DNA from: Telopea speciosissima
Lineage: Eukaryota > Streptophyta > Magnoliopsida > Proteales > Proteaceae
Reading direction: 5' to 3'
Assembly (NCBI RefSeq): GCF_018873765.1
Contig: NC_057922.1
Coordinates: 44,102,321-44,166,320 of the forward strand
Length of the DNA stretch: 64,000 nt
In this document: positions 10,880 through 23,200 of the stretch, in pieces
Layout: every line of letters begins with the position of its first letter
Position numbering within the stretch: position 1 is the first letter of the stretch
Notes under the pieces: model-generated
Databases searched by the model: none
What the model was told of the DNA's origin: nothing
The model's input: only the letters and a program-made list of their open reading frames with translations
Made by a program: the position numbers and the translations under genes

Positions 10880-12700
10880 TCTGAAGAAGGAAGAGCAATG
10901 GAAAAACTTACTGATTGGTTAAAGTCATGAAGAACACAAAGAAATGAGCAAAATACTCTAACCATGAGCTACTGGAAGCCAAAGGGTAGCACGATGACCT
11001 CCCGAGAAGGTAAAACATAGAAGAAGGGATCAAGAAAGATGGAATACAGAAATAAAAGCTTGCAAGGGAAGCAAATGGTCTCCATGTATAGTTGATACAA
11101 CGGCCTGGATGCGCTTTCACAAACGACCCAGATACAGGGGTTTTCTGGATTTGATGGGATTAGGCGACGTGTCAACATCCCTTTGACTCCTCGAGAAGTA
11201 GTAAAAGTGTAGAAATGACAGACACAAAAATCGAGAACCCTCAAAATTTGAAAAGCTCTAATGGTGACCGCAAAAAAGCTTCATGGATTCTCGAGACAAC
11301 GACCATCTCATTAACTCACGCCTTATGACCTACAGAAATACCCAAAGCAGTTCAAATATGGAGAAGGTACTTCCACAACTCATATCAGAGCTGAGGGAGT
11401 GAGGGGCCTCTAATACGGGTAAAATAAACCAACCACTCAAAATGTGACACATGGACAATGCAGATCTCAGAGAAGATTGATGAGGTGGACCCTCGTGCCA
11501 AGTCATAACTCTCCAAACAAAACCCAACTCCGAATCAAGCACTTACTATTAGCGTCATACTCAGAATAGGAAACAAGCATCACCTCCTCTTAATGGCTCG
11601 AAAAGATCTATAAAATTGGGATTGAACTCTCAAATTAGCAAGGGAATCTCCCCAAGAATTCCACAATGGAAACCCCCCATAATCGGACTCTCCATACTTA
11701 TCTTATCTCCCAAAAGAAAACTACTAACTTGGGAAGATGACTTAGTCAAGCACTCTGAACACCACCTTACACCACAAGGTACCACAATATAAATAAGACC
11801 TCAATTGAGCTGATAAGGGAGATCTAAAAGTTGTGTGAATTTGCTCTGTTATTCTTAATTGCTGTTAGAGAACTAACTTAGGCATTGGAGAATCCTCGTC
11901 AGAGTCCGCTCCAACTACCTCTAGTGTCCCCTTTCCTTTGCATTTTGCAAGTCAATCGCTGTACGTGGGTCAGGACGTCCCACAAACAATTTTCTGTCGC
12001 GATATTGAGCTTTCATTTTTTATCACTGAAGTGTAACCCATTAAATAATGACATCATTTTTATTTGAAAAAAAATATGGAAAATAAAGCAAGAATTGAGT
12101 GAAGATTTCCTTAATTGGTTTCCCCTTGTAATTCATATTTTTTTCATTAAAAAAATAACTAACGAGTCGGATTCGGATCACATTTAATTCAAACCCAAAC
12201 TTCAATTCTAGTTAGAAGACCAACGTAGAAGAAATTGAGCAATGTTTGAAGAATCGGGTGAATCATTCGTCATCGATCCTTGTTACGATTAGGATCAATT
12301 TGATATGGCTAATCACTCTCAAAAACCTTGGAATCACTGTGTTTAGTATGCATTCTAGATTGATTTTGCATTTTCACAATAAAATAACTATTTTTAGCAT
12401 TCCAGAATATAAAATCAACCTAGAATACATTCAAATAATGTATACCAAACACAACCATAATCTATCAACTAATTCTAGCGTTATTGGGAGTTCGGGATCG
12501 ATCCTGTCTGATCCGGATTGGAATCGGCATCCTATCGGTCTTTTTAATACTTTGAAACTGAGCCGTCCATCAATCCGACTTTTAAGTCAGTGTCGAAAAC
12601 GGCAGTAAAATCCTAGTGCAGCTAAGCTCAGGTGCAATTATGCAAGTAGAGTGAGAAGCACCATAAATTCCTCTCTTAATGATTAATTGCCACAATTGAT
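10880..12700. other. No gene recognised
   Basis: Several short open frames on both strands overlap one another and match no family I know. The left part may be the 5' region of the minus-strand transposon remnant; the right part is intergenic sequence before the MAP65 promoter. Confidence 0.5.
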
Positions 12701-12739
12701 CAATGAGAATAATTAACGAAGAATACATTTAATAATAAT

Positions 12740-13574
12740 TTAGCTCCTGTCCTTTCGACGGCGACACCTGAAAGCTGTGGAGTTTTGAGTTCGCTTTCTG
12801 TAAAACACTCTCAAAGCTGACTCCTTTTTCTCCATTTGTTCTATTTTAATACTTTCTTTTCATCCGCTACTTTCTGCAATTCCCATAAACCCTTGAGATC
12901 CCCGCTACTATTACTAACATGCCGTTTCGCAATCTCTGTGACCTTTCACCAATAATTCATTTTAGCTCCTCTTGAGGTGAAAGCTTAGGCTGCCTAGCTC
13001 TCGCTCTCTCTATGGTACGTGTGGGTTTCTGTATGATGTAGGTTCATTAATAGCGGTTTTTTTCTTGACAATCTCGGTAATTTGACTATCCAACCTCTAC
13101 GTTTCTTGTTACAGTAATTGCTGAGGTCGTTAATGGTGTTTCTGTTGCGACTGAGCTTTAGATCTGGTTGTTGAAACGAAGAGAGCTACCCATATGGCTT
13201 GCTTAATTTCTTCGACTTTTTAACTTTCAAAATTGGAATTTCGAGCTCTGCTCGAACTTTTCCTGCGTCTCTATCTTCCTCTTTGAGCTTTGACTCTTTT
13301 AGTCCTGCAAGTTTTATTTTTTTAATATATCTGTTCGTGGTGTTGGTTGGAACTTGGAACTTGGAACTTGGGGAGTTCTTGTTTCTGGTGGAAGAAGAGC
13401 TAGGACTTTGCCTTTTTCTCCTTTCCGAGCTCTGCCCGTGTTCTATCCCTCTTTACAGAGAGTTTTTTCTCGAAGAGTGAAGAAGAGTTCGTGTCCGTCC
13501 AAATGCATTTGCTTGGGAGCCTTACCAGTGTCCATACGGACTCCACTTGCAGTGCTTTACTCAGAGAGCTTCAG
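12740..13574 (+). promoter_or_regulatory. MAP65: Probable MAP65 promoter and 5' UTR exons
   Basis: Base composition changes here to C/T-rich, 5'-UTR-like sequence ('ctctcgctctctctatg'). Two good splice donors follow: one right after an ATG at 13012-13014 (ATG|GTACGT) and one at 13573 (TTCAG|GTATGT). A strong acceptor, 'gcatgtttctcacag', occurs at 14070. Together this suggests one or two leader exons. Transcription start not determinable by eye. Confidence 0.5.
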
Positions 13575-14176
13575 GTATGTATTCCTCACCTCCTTCATCA
13601 TTGTCATCTTTTCTTTTCTTTTCGGTTTCAACTCTAACTCAATTCTTCTTTGCTTCTCTTTTTCATGATGAGTTCTGATGTAAAGTTGTGGGAGATTATT
13701 GTTCTTAGTGGAAAGAAGCGGCGGGTTTACTTAAAATTTGAAAGAACAAAAGGAGATAAGAATTTGTTAAATTTTGTGGAATCATAACATGACTTTGAAT
13801 TGTGTTCTTTGGGAAAGTAACCTGCAGGGTTGCAGAATTACTCAATTCTATGAAAAATAATTGATTTCTTATCATTCTCTTTCCTTTTTGTTAACTGAGA
13901 ATATTTAAATAGTAGTAGAAGATTTCGAAGGTAAAGTGCACAAGTCTATCATTTTCCTTTTCTCATTTTCGTGAGATGTTTTCAAGAAATCGTGCCTTCT
14001 CTACCGGCTGCGACAATACTTATTCATTTAATTTTTCTGGTTTTGTTTGGTTTGCATGTTTCTCACAGATTCCATCCGATGGTTTTACGAAATTTATGTA
14101 ATTCTGTCATTATTGTTTCTTTCATCCTAAATTCTCATTATTTACTGGTCTTTTGCTCTTCGAGCCAAAAGAAAGA

Positions 14177-14212
14177 ATGTTCTGAAGTTTATTTCGCCAA
14201 TGCCTGTGAGAG
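14177..14212 (+). pseudogene. MAP65: Frame-disrupted expected N-terminus of MAP65
   Basis: Family members begin with a short leader ending in a conserved Thr-Thr-Cys...Leu-Gln-x-Ile-Trp stretch. Here an ATG at 14177 is followed by TGA two codons later, and another TGA precedes the QHIW codons in the same frame. In a neighbouring frame '[10 protein letters not shown]' resembles the expected leader but then runs out of frame. Small indels in this stretch, or splicing that skips it (for example from ATG|GT at 13014 to an acceptor at 14210-14212), are both possible. Confidence 0.5.
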
Positions 14213-17200
14213 CAGCACATATGGAATGAGGTCGGTGAGACAGAACTGGAGAAGGACCGCGTGCTGTTGGAACTTGAAAGGGAGTGCCTGCAAGTGTACA
14301 GGAGAAAGGTTGATGAGGCGAGCAATGCCAGGGCACGCCTCCGTCAGTCTGTTGCGGTCAAGGAAGCAGAGCTTTCAGCGCTTATGGCTGCTCTTGGGGA
14401 GCTTGCCCTTAACACCCAGGTACGTTCGATATGGGAACAAAACCAGATTATGGCCATCTTTCCTCCTAGTTCTTGGCCTCTTACATTCATCCATGAATAT
14501 AACTAATCTCCTTTTCCACTCCCTGCTGTTTATTTATTTTATTTTTCCTCCAGAGTTTTTGTCTCTGAATGAACAGGGCATTGTAGTGAGGAGACCTTTG
14601 GTTCACCAGAAATCTGATCCTTCTGCTTGAAAAATGGGCAATCATCAAAATTAATCTCAACCCATCCTCCTTGACTTAGACACCACAATATGGGGAAAAA
14701 GAAACTGCAGAGAAACTTTCAATGGTCCAGATTAAGTGAAAACAGCCAAAAATGCGGGCTTCATTTATGCTGCGTGGCAAAATCCTTCTGGATTTAGTTT
14801 TTAATGCAGGAGTAGGTGCCCTACTTGTCTGGTTTTTGTTCTCCATATGAGCTGCCAAGTTAGCAGATATGGTGCTAATTCTACTAAGCTTGGGGGACTT
14901 GGCAGTTCCATCAACACATGCCCAATTTTTTGTTGCATGTGAATAAATAAATATTCATGACTTGAGAGTTAAAAAAAAACCAATTTTTATTTTTACTTTT
15001 TTGGTCTTTGAGAGTAGAAAGAAGTGCAGTGAATACATGGAGACATTTTTTTTCTTATACTTGTTAGTTGTCCAATTTTTTTGTTTTAAAATATGTGAGT
15101 AGAACCTAGGATGCAAATCAAATTAATTTTTTCCCCCACCATTGTCTTCCTCAACACCATTAATTTTGTATCAAATAGTTGCAAAGTCAGTGCATAGAAA
15201 TTGAAAATGTGACAGTAATTGTTGATGTTGGAGTAGCAAAGTTAGGAAGCTGGGACTGGAGTTAAGGTGCTAACAAGTGTTTGTAGGAAAACTATGCATG
15301 TACGACTTCTTCCTGTCGGAACATTCGCAAAAGTAGTTGTGAACACTCTGATTCTGTCTGAGAGCTGAATCCCTAAATTTATGGCAATAGACTTTGGCGT
15401 TTCTGGACTATAACTCAACCTTGAATCCTGATTCTTCATCCATCCTGTTCACTTGGTGAAATTAAATGCATACAGAATCATACAATAGTAGAGTAAACCA
15501 TGGATTGTGTAGAATTCTCCATCCCTTCCTCTGAATCTGATACATGAATTTGCATGCTTTATGGTCTCGTCTTACAAGTTCTGGAAACATAAGTCATTGA
15601 GATGGAGAGAAAGGAAGAATTGAATTTTTCAATTTAACAGTAAGATGACTGACATAAGAACTTGATGAAAGCACTCAGCCTTGCAATTCTGGGTTTAAAG
15701 TGGAAGTGCAAATTGGAATGCATGGCTTAAATTTAAGCAATTGATGTGATTGGTAAAAGGAGTTGTATTGGTAGAAATACTGCTGGTAAGAGTTAGAATT
15801 TCAATTGGGGGTGCAATTATGAGAACTATGGTTAGGTTTGATTTCAGCAAAAGGTCTGGAAAGAAATGAAGGATATGGTCTTCTTGGTTTCCTTTTCTTT
15901 CATAGGTGGTGCATCTAGGTTTCATACAGTTTTCATATGAAAGAATGATTTCTCCATACATGCAGAAAAGGATAAACTCTGAATCTTAAGCAGGTGCAGC
16001 ATTGTAATTTTTGTTGGTGCAAGTGTGCAACGGTAAGGTTGCTCCATTGTGACCAAGTGATCATGGGTTTGAGTTTGGAAACAGCCTCTCTGTGAAAGCA
16101 GGGGTAAGGCTGCGTACATTATGACCCTCCCCAGACACCGCAGTGGTGGGAGCCTCGTGCACCGGGTACGCCATTTATATGTTAGAATTGAATGATGATC
16201 CAAAGAATGGTGTAGGGTCGTGGGTTTTGTCTAAATTATAGTGGTGAACAAGGATATATTAACGGCATGAAAGGCTGAAAATTCTGGAAAAAATAAAAGA
16301 TAAAAGAGGATGAAGAGATGAAGCAATGAAGTTAGTTGAAGCAATCACGTTTTTTAAGGCAACTTGTTCAACAGCTGAAATCTCTAATTTATTAAGCTTG
16401 AGTTGAAGCAATTACAACCTTAAATAGACTTCTCCGATATCCATCCAGCCACTCGTTTATTCTAAATTGAATAAAATACCTCAAAGACCATGATAGACGG
16501 AATTATATGAAATAAGAATCACATTCATGATGAACTCAAACCCAAGGACAAGTTCTGCATGATTACATAATTGCTGCTAACTGTAATTACTAAGAAACTA
16601 TTAAATTAAATAATTCTATGTGAGGACTCTTTCCCGATCTTGACCTACTACTTATTTATCATAGTATGTAATTCGATCTCTCCACCCTGGCATCTGAAAC
16701 TAATCATAAGTAACCAAAAGTACCAAAAGGGTGGACAGATATGCACACAGAGTGGAAGGGGCAAAATTTTCAGGGCATTGGAGAAAAAATGAAGGTCCAA
16801 ACTAATTTTGGATGATCTTGACTTTTGCTGTCCTCTGCAACACAAAGTACAAGAATCTTTGATTGGAAATCTCATCCCATCCCATGGATGTGTTCTGACA
16901 TCTCTTTTCCTGACTAGGCTTATGCATTTGAAATAGTTCTTCTATGCTGACAAATGAAAGGCAGCGTTGGATGTTGTTTCTCGGCCCATACTCCATGCCT
17001 GGAAGTGGATATTCTTGCTAAGATTTTGCAATGGTCAAAATTGACTACTCCTTGCCCCTTTCTTTTTTTATCTTGTGCATTCCCCTTTGGTTTTCACTTT
17101 TGCTTCTGCAATACAATATCCATCATATTCCATGCCATCTCTTTGTTCCTTTGATTTTGTTATGCATCTCTTAAATGGCCTTTTCCCCCTCTACTTTATT

Positions 17201-20200
17201 ACTGTTGATCCCTTTTTATTTTATTTTTTATTATATGCAGAGTAACCTGCTTTTACTCTTGTAGAGTGATTTGTCCATGGAACTCCTTTTGATTTTTCTG
17301 TTTTATAACTGAATTTTCTACTTATGTGTTTTTTTTCCAGGTAATAATTAGTTAGGCCTTCTAAGGTGACTGCAACATCATATCATCTTATTTGCTTGAT
17401 TGTAAACTCAAATAAGATAAGTTTTCATTGTAACATAGTATCTCATGTCTATAGGAACTAAACCGATATTTGTGCATTGCTATATTTTCATGATAAGAGA
17501 GCGGGCCTTGGTGCAACGCATAATTGTCAAGGTGGCAAGGCGACCCAAGGAGGTGGAGGGGTGCCTAAGAGTTTAGGCGACCAAGGTGCCCCCAAGAGTT
17601 ATTTTTTATTTCCCCCCTTTTCTAACATTAATTAGTATGCTACGTTATTTTAGTATGCTATAATATACACCTTATATCATTAAAAATCAACATTGAGCCT
17701 CAAGTCATCTAAAATCAACAGTAAGCCACATCAAGTCATCAAAAATCAACATTAAGCCACATCAAGTCATAAAAAATCATTATTAGCCACATGAAGTCAT
17801 AAAAAAGTAAGCATAGAACTAGAAGACAGCAAAACTGAAGAAGCAAGCTATTAGAAATTTGAAACAATTAAAATATACAATTGGTTTATAATAGTCTCAC
17901 ATTTGGTTTATACTGTTCTTAGAAAATATGATATTATCTGTAAATAATTAAATTGCTCTCGATTTAGAGAAATGTTCATGTTCTCTAAGCAGTTTGACTA
18001 ATCAAACGATTTTATTTTTATATGAGACTTTTTTGCATTAGGTAGAGCACAAATCCAGCTTTCCAACAAATCCAAAATTGCTTAAGTCTGATTTATATTG
18101 AAGAAATTATGTTTCGATCAGACCTTTTTTTGTATTCGCAAATGCTATCAATATCATTATGAATGAAAATATTTCTTTAGATATCAAAACGAATAAATAT
18201 TTTACCGCACTTTTGGTTTTTAACAATGTTTTACCATATTCAATTTTATGGAAGTTTTAGAATTGAGAAAAACCCCAACATTTGAAAGTTGAAAATTTCA
18301 CATACCGTCGATCCAGTTTTTGTTATTGAATTGGGGGTTGACTTTTTATCCTTTTGGAATTTGATTTTTTAACTATCTTTATTGGATTCAAATAGGGGGT
18401 ATTTTCTTATTTATGAATAAAATCTTAAGTAAATGATATTTGACATAAATAAGTGTTAGAATCAGGTTCGATACCAATAAAACCAGTGCAAGGCACCTTG
18501 CACTAAGGTGATAGTCGCCTAGACCCCTACAAAACCGCTTGGATACAAAGGCGACGCCTTGACACTACGGTGCAAGGGTAAGGTTGCTCCATTATGACCA
18601 AGTGGTCACGGGTTCGAGTCTGGAAACAGCCTCTTTGCGAAAGTAGGGGTAAGGTTGCATACATTATGACCCTCCCCACACCCCACAATGGCGGGAGCCT
18701 TGTGCACTAGGTATGGCCTTTTGTTTTTTTTTTTTTTTAATATTTTCATGATAAACATTCTGCCCTAAAAAATTACTCACCTCAAATAACCATAACATTT
18801 AGTTGGAATCAAATTTGTCTGCAATAAACAACTGAGCTCATTTTTTGAGCAATAGTTAAAATGTATAATAGATCTTAGTTTGTTCTCAGTCTCTCAACTA
18901 CAACAACAACTCAGCCTTATCCCAACTAAATGGGGTAGGCTACATGGATCCTTTCAAAACAAAGTAAGGAAAACTAAGATCCACACAAAGGAAATGAAAG
19001 TAAGAGGAATGAAGAATAGAAATGAAGAAATGACACAAGAAAAGTGAGAGATGGAAAATGAAAAATAAACGTATGAGGAAAGAGGATAGCCCAGGAAATC
19101 AAGAAAATCTCAGCTACATGGTGTCAACGACGTGGATCCTTGGCCTCGAATAGGCTCTATCTGAGGTCTACTTGGCATAAGACCAAGGCTATGCATGTCA
19201 TTCTTCACAACCTCACCTATGGTCATTTTAGGCCTGCCCCTAGCTCTTTTAGCTCCTTCAATTGAAATCAGATCACTCCTCCTTACTGGGGCATTCCTAG
19301 GCCTCCGCTACACACGGTCAAACCACCTCAGACAACATTTCTGAGCTTGTCGTTCATCGGGGCGACTCCCACATCAGCTCTAATACGTCCGTTCCTCACT
19401 TTATCCTTCCTAGTTTTGCCGCACATCCATCTGAACATCCTCATCTCTGCAACACATAGCTTCACTAAATGGCACTTCTTAACTGCCCAACAGTCCGCCC
19501 CGTACATCATAGCAGGTCAGACAATGGTCCTGTAGAGCTTTTCTTTAAGCTTTAAAGGAATGTTTCGGTCACACAGTACTCCAGCCACACTCTCTATTTC
19601 ATCCATCCCATTTTAATTCTTTGTGAAACATCATCATTAATGTCACATTCTTTGTGTATGATAGACCCCAGATATCTGAAATAGACACTTGGTGGTATCT
19701 CTCTCTCCTCAATTTTCACCATGTCATCATCCATCATAGTGTGACTAAAGTTAAACATCATATACTCTGTCTTTGATCTACTAATCTTAAAACCTCTTGT
19801 TTCCAAGGTCGATCTCCATATCTCTAACTTAGCATTAATCCCTATTTTTGTCTCATGCAGCAAGACGATATCATCGGTGAAGAGCATACACCACGGTTCC
19901 TACTCTTGGATGTTCTTGTTCTTAGTTAACTCATCCATAATAAACGCAAACAAATAAGGGCTTAGGGCTGATCCCTGGTGTAACCTAACCATAATTAAGA
20001 ATTCCTTGCCCTGGCCTCCCATAGATCTCACACTGTTCACCATACCCTCATACATATCTCTAATTATTTCTATATGTTTACTTGACACCCCTCTCTTTGT
20101 AAGAACATGCCGGATTAAATCTCTAGGGACTTTGTGGCTTTCTCCAGGTCAATAAAGATCATATGGAGATCCTTCTTTCTAACTCTACATCTTTCCATGA

Positions 20201-23200
20201 GCCTCTTCAGTAGGTAGATAGCTTCTATCGTGGATCTACATGGCATAAAACCAAATTGATTCTTCGAGATATGAGTCTCTCTTCTCAGACGGACTTCAAT
20301 AACCTTTTCCTAAAGTTTCATAGTATGATTCATTAGTTTTATGCTTCTATAGTTATTGCAGCTCTGGACATCCCCCTTTTTTTTGTAAACCAAAACTAAA
20401 ATGTTTCTCCTCCAATCATCTGGCATTTTCCTTGTGATCATAACCTTGTTAAATAACTTGATTAACCAATATACCCCACGAACTTCTAGTCCCTTCCACA
20501 CCTCTATATGGATCTCATCCGGGCCTGGTGTCTTGCTGACTTTCATATTTCAAAGGCTTCTTTAACTTCCGCCGCACTAATGTTTCTTACATATCTTTGA
20601 AGTGTGGTGTCTTGATGAGTAATGCAAGTAACCAATTCAATTATATTCGAACTATCTCTATTCAGAGAAGTTCACAAATATACTCATGCCATCTCCTCAC
20701 AATGTCCTCATTCCATACCAACACTCTTCCATCCTCCCCTTTTATACATCTCACCTGGTCGAAGTCTCTACTCTTCCTTTCGCTCATTTTAGCTATTTTA
20801 TATATAGCTTTTGCCCCTTCCTTTGTGTTTAGATTAATATAGAGCTCCTCATATTTCCTCGCCCTAGTCATCCCCACCATCTTCTTAGCTGCATTTCTGG
20901 CTTCATTATACCTCTTTTATCTTCTGTATCTTTAGTCCGTTGCCATGTCTTAAACCTCTCTTTGTTGATCTTGATGACTGCTTGGATCTCCTCATCCCAC
21001 CACCAAGTCTCTCTAGGGGCCTAACGCCTACCCTTTGCTTCTCCTAGAACCTCTTTGGCAACCTTCTTAATACAAGTCATCATCTAGTTCCACATCACAT
21101 TGGTGTCTCCCTTAAAGTCCCACTTTCCTTGTTTGACCATATTCTCAGTCTCTCAATTGGTATACTGTATCTCCAAAAGTACTGCAAAGTACAGCTTATA
21201 TTAGAAGAGAGGCGGGAGGCGGGAGGCGGGAGGGGGGAGGGGGGGGGGGGGGGGGCAGTTAAACTGTCAATTTACAGCTTCTGCGTAAAAGTGAAAACTT
21301 GTGCATGTCACTATGTATTTGTGTTTGCTGTGTGTATGTGAGGCAGAAATGTCCAAACAGTGATTGTCTGTGCAACTTATCATTTACTCCTGCTAATCAT
21401 CATTGGATAAAGCACTTATAATTTTTATTCATGTATTACTTCAGTATAATGCTCTGCATAGAGGAGATAAGATTGGGATTTCATTTAGTAGTATATCATT
21501 TCATACTAATATCAGTGATCACAGATCCTTGTTGCTGGTTATTTACTATGTCAAATTTACAGACACAAACAGACAAGCTTTCTGCAACATTGAAAGAGCA
21601 ACTTGCATCAGTCTCGCCACTGGTAGAAGATTTGAAAATGAAGAAAGAGGAACGCATTAAGCAATTTTCTGATCTAAAGGCACAGATTGAGAAGATCAGT
21701 GGAGAGATTTCAGGATACACTCAACCCAATGGTGCTGTGACCATGGAAGTACAGGACTTATCGTTACGAAAGCTTACTGAATATCAGACATGTCTCCATA
21801 ACTTGCAAAAGGAAAAGGTATCCATGGTTATCAACTCTCTTTACTCATTCTTTAAACTTTTATTTCCCACTTCAATCCTTAAAACTGGAAGCTTGCGCAT
21901 TAGTTTCTAATTTACAAAGTGCATTGTAATACAAGACCAATTTATCAATTCAATGATAAAGGCCACCTTAGATAAAAGGAAATAATGAATAAATGCCACT
22001 TCACTGAACATGTGCGATTAGTTAACCTAAGACGAGCACAAGTGCACAAAATGGTATTTTCTAAGATTTGAAGTGAAGAATGCCGAATATTGACTCTCAA
22101 TTAGGCCTTGAGGACCTGAAATCCTACTGCTACATTATATTGCTATGGTACTAATTACTATTGAAAATTCTGAGGTACATAGAAGCAATCTGTCTGATTA
22201 TATGTTGGAGGCATAGTTCAACATTTCGTTTCATTTCGGTCATAATTTCGAATATTTCGGTCGAGTCGAAACGAAATGCAACCTCAAATTGAAAAAATGC
22301 AATATTTTGGAAATTTTGGTAATCTCGTTTCGGTCTAAAAAATGCACTGTTTCGTCAAAATTTTGGTTATTTCAGCAGTTTACACCCACAAATGGTCAAG
22401 CAAAACTCAGAAAAATTACAATATTTCGATGAAATTTCTGGGAAATTTCAGTATCTTGGAAATTTTTGTCTGGCCGAAATGGCCTTCCAAAACGAGATTT
22501 AATACTATGGTCGGAGGACATAAAAAGATCTTGCTCATTGCATCAAAGAACAAAGTCCCCCCCCCCCCTCCCTTCTCTTTGATAAATATCAAAGAAGTAA
22601 GCATGTTGGAACAACTGACTTAGCTCCCATGCATTACATTTGTTGCATTGGTGTGTGTTTTATTTAGTGTCTGATTTCTTAGCATTTTCACTTGCAGTCT
22701 TGTCGCCTTAATAAAGTTCTGGAGTATGTGAATGACGTGCATTCTTTATGCGGTGTGCTTGGACTGGATTTTGGGAATACTGTGAGTGAAGTGCATCCAA
22801 GCTTACATGAGGCAGGTCCTGAACAATCCAGAAATATCAGCAACAAAACTTTGGAAGGTCTAGATCAGGCCATCCTCAAGTTGAAAACAGAAAGAAAATC
22901 TCGCATTCAGAAGGTGATTCAGACTAATGCTGTTGTACATTTGCTTGTTTATTATTATATAAGTAAATCCCTTTTCCAAAATTGTAGGTGAAAAATATTG
23001 TGAGATCATTATTCGAACTTTGGAATCTGATGGACTCACCTGAAGAACAGAGAAGTCATTTTAGAAGCATTACTTTCATCCTTGGATCATCAGAACCAGA
23101 AATTACAGAGCCTGGGGTTCTGTCTCTAGATGTTATTGAGCAGGTTTGACAGCCTTACAAACTTTTTTTTTCTTATTTCTCTTTTAATGGTCAACTGAAC

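Larger units (their letters stand above)
14420..21562 (+). other. MAP65 intron 1 (7.1 kb) with nested insertions
   Basis: Bounded by CCCAG|GTACG and TTTACAG|ACAC. It contains no other host gene. Identified insertions are an Au SINE (16012-16172), a second Au SINE split by a hAT-like element (17497-18738) and an RTE LINE (18898-21141). The remaining sequence is ordinary AT-rich intron. All other introns of the gene are 74-161 bp except intron 2 (880 bp). Confidence 0.85.

Noticed and set aside
13971-14630. 219-residue open frame covering MAP65 exon 1
   Set aside because: It is in the wrong frame relative to the MAP65 exon (reads out of frame with IWNEVGE) and crosses the intron; kept only as evidence for the disrupted leader.
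18570-18640. tRNA-like A and B box sequence
   Set aside because: It is the tRNA-derived head of an Au SINE with SINE body and T-rich tail, not a tRNA gene; no cloverleaf could be closed.
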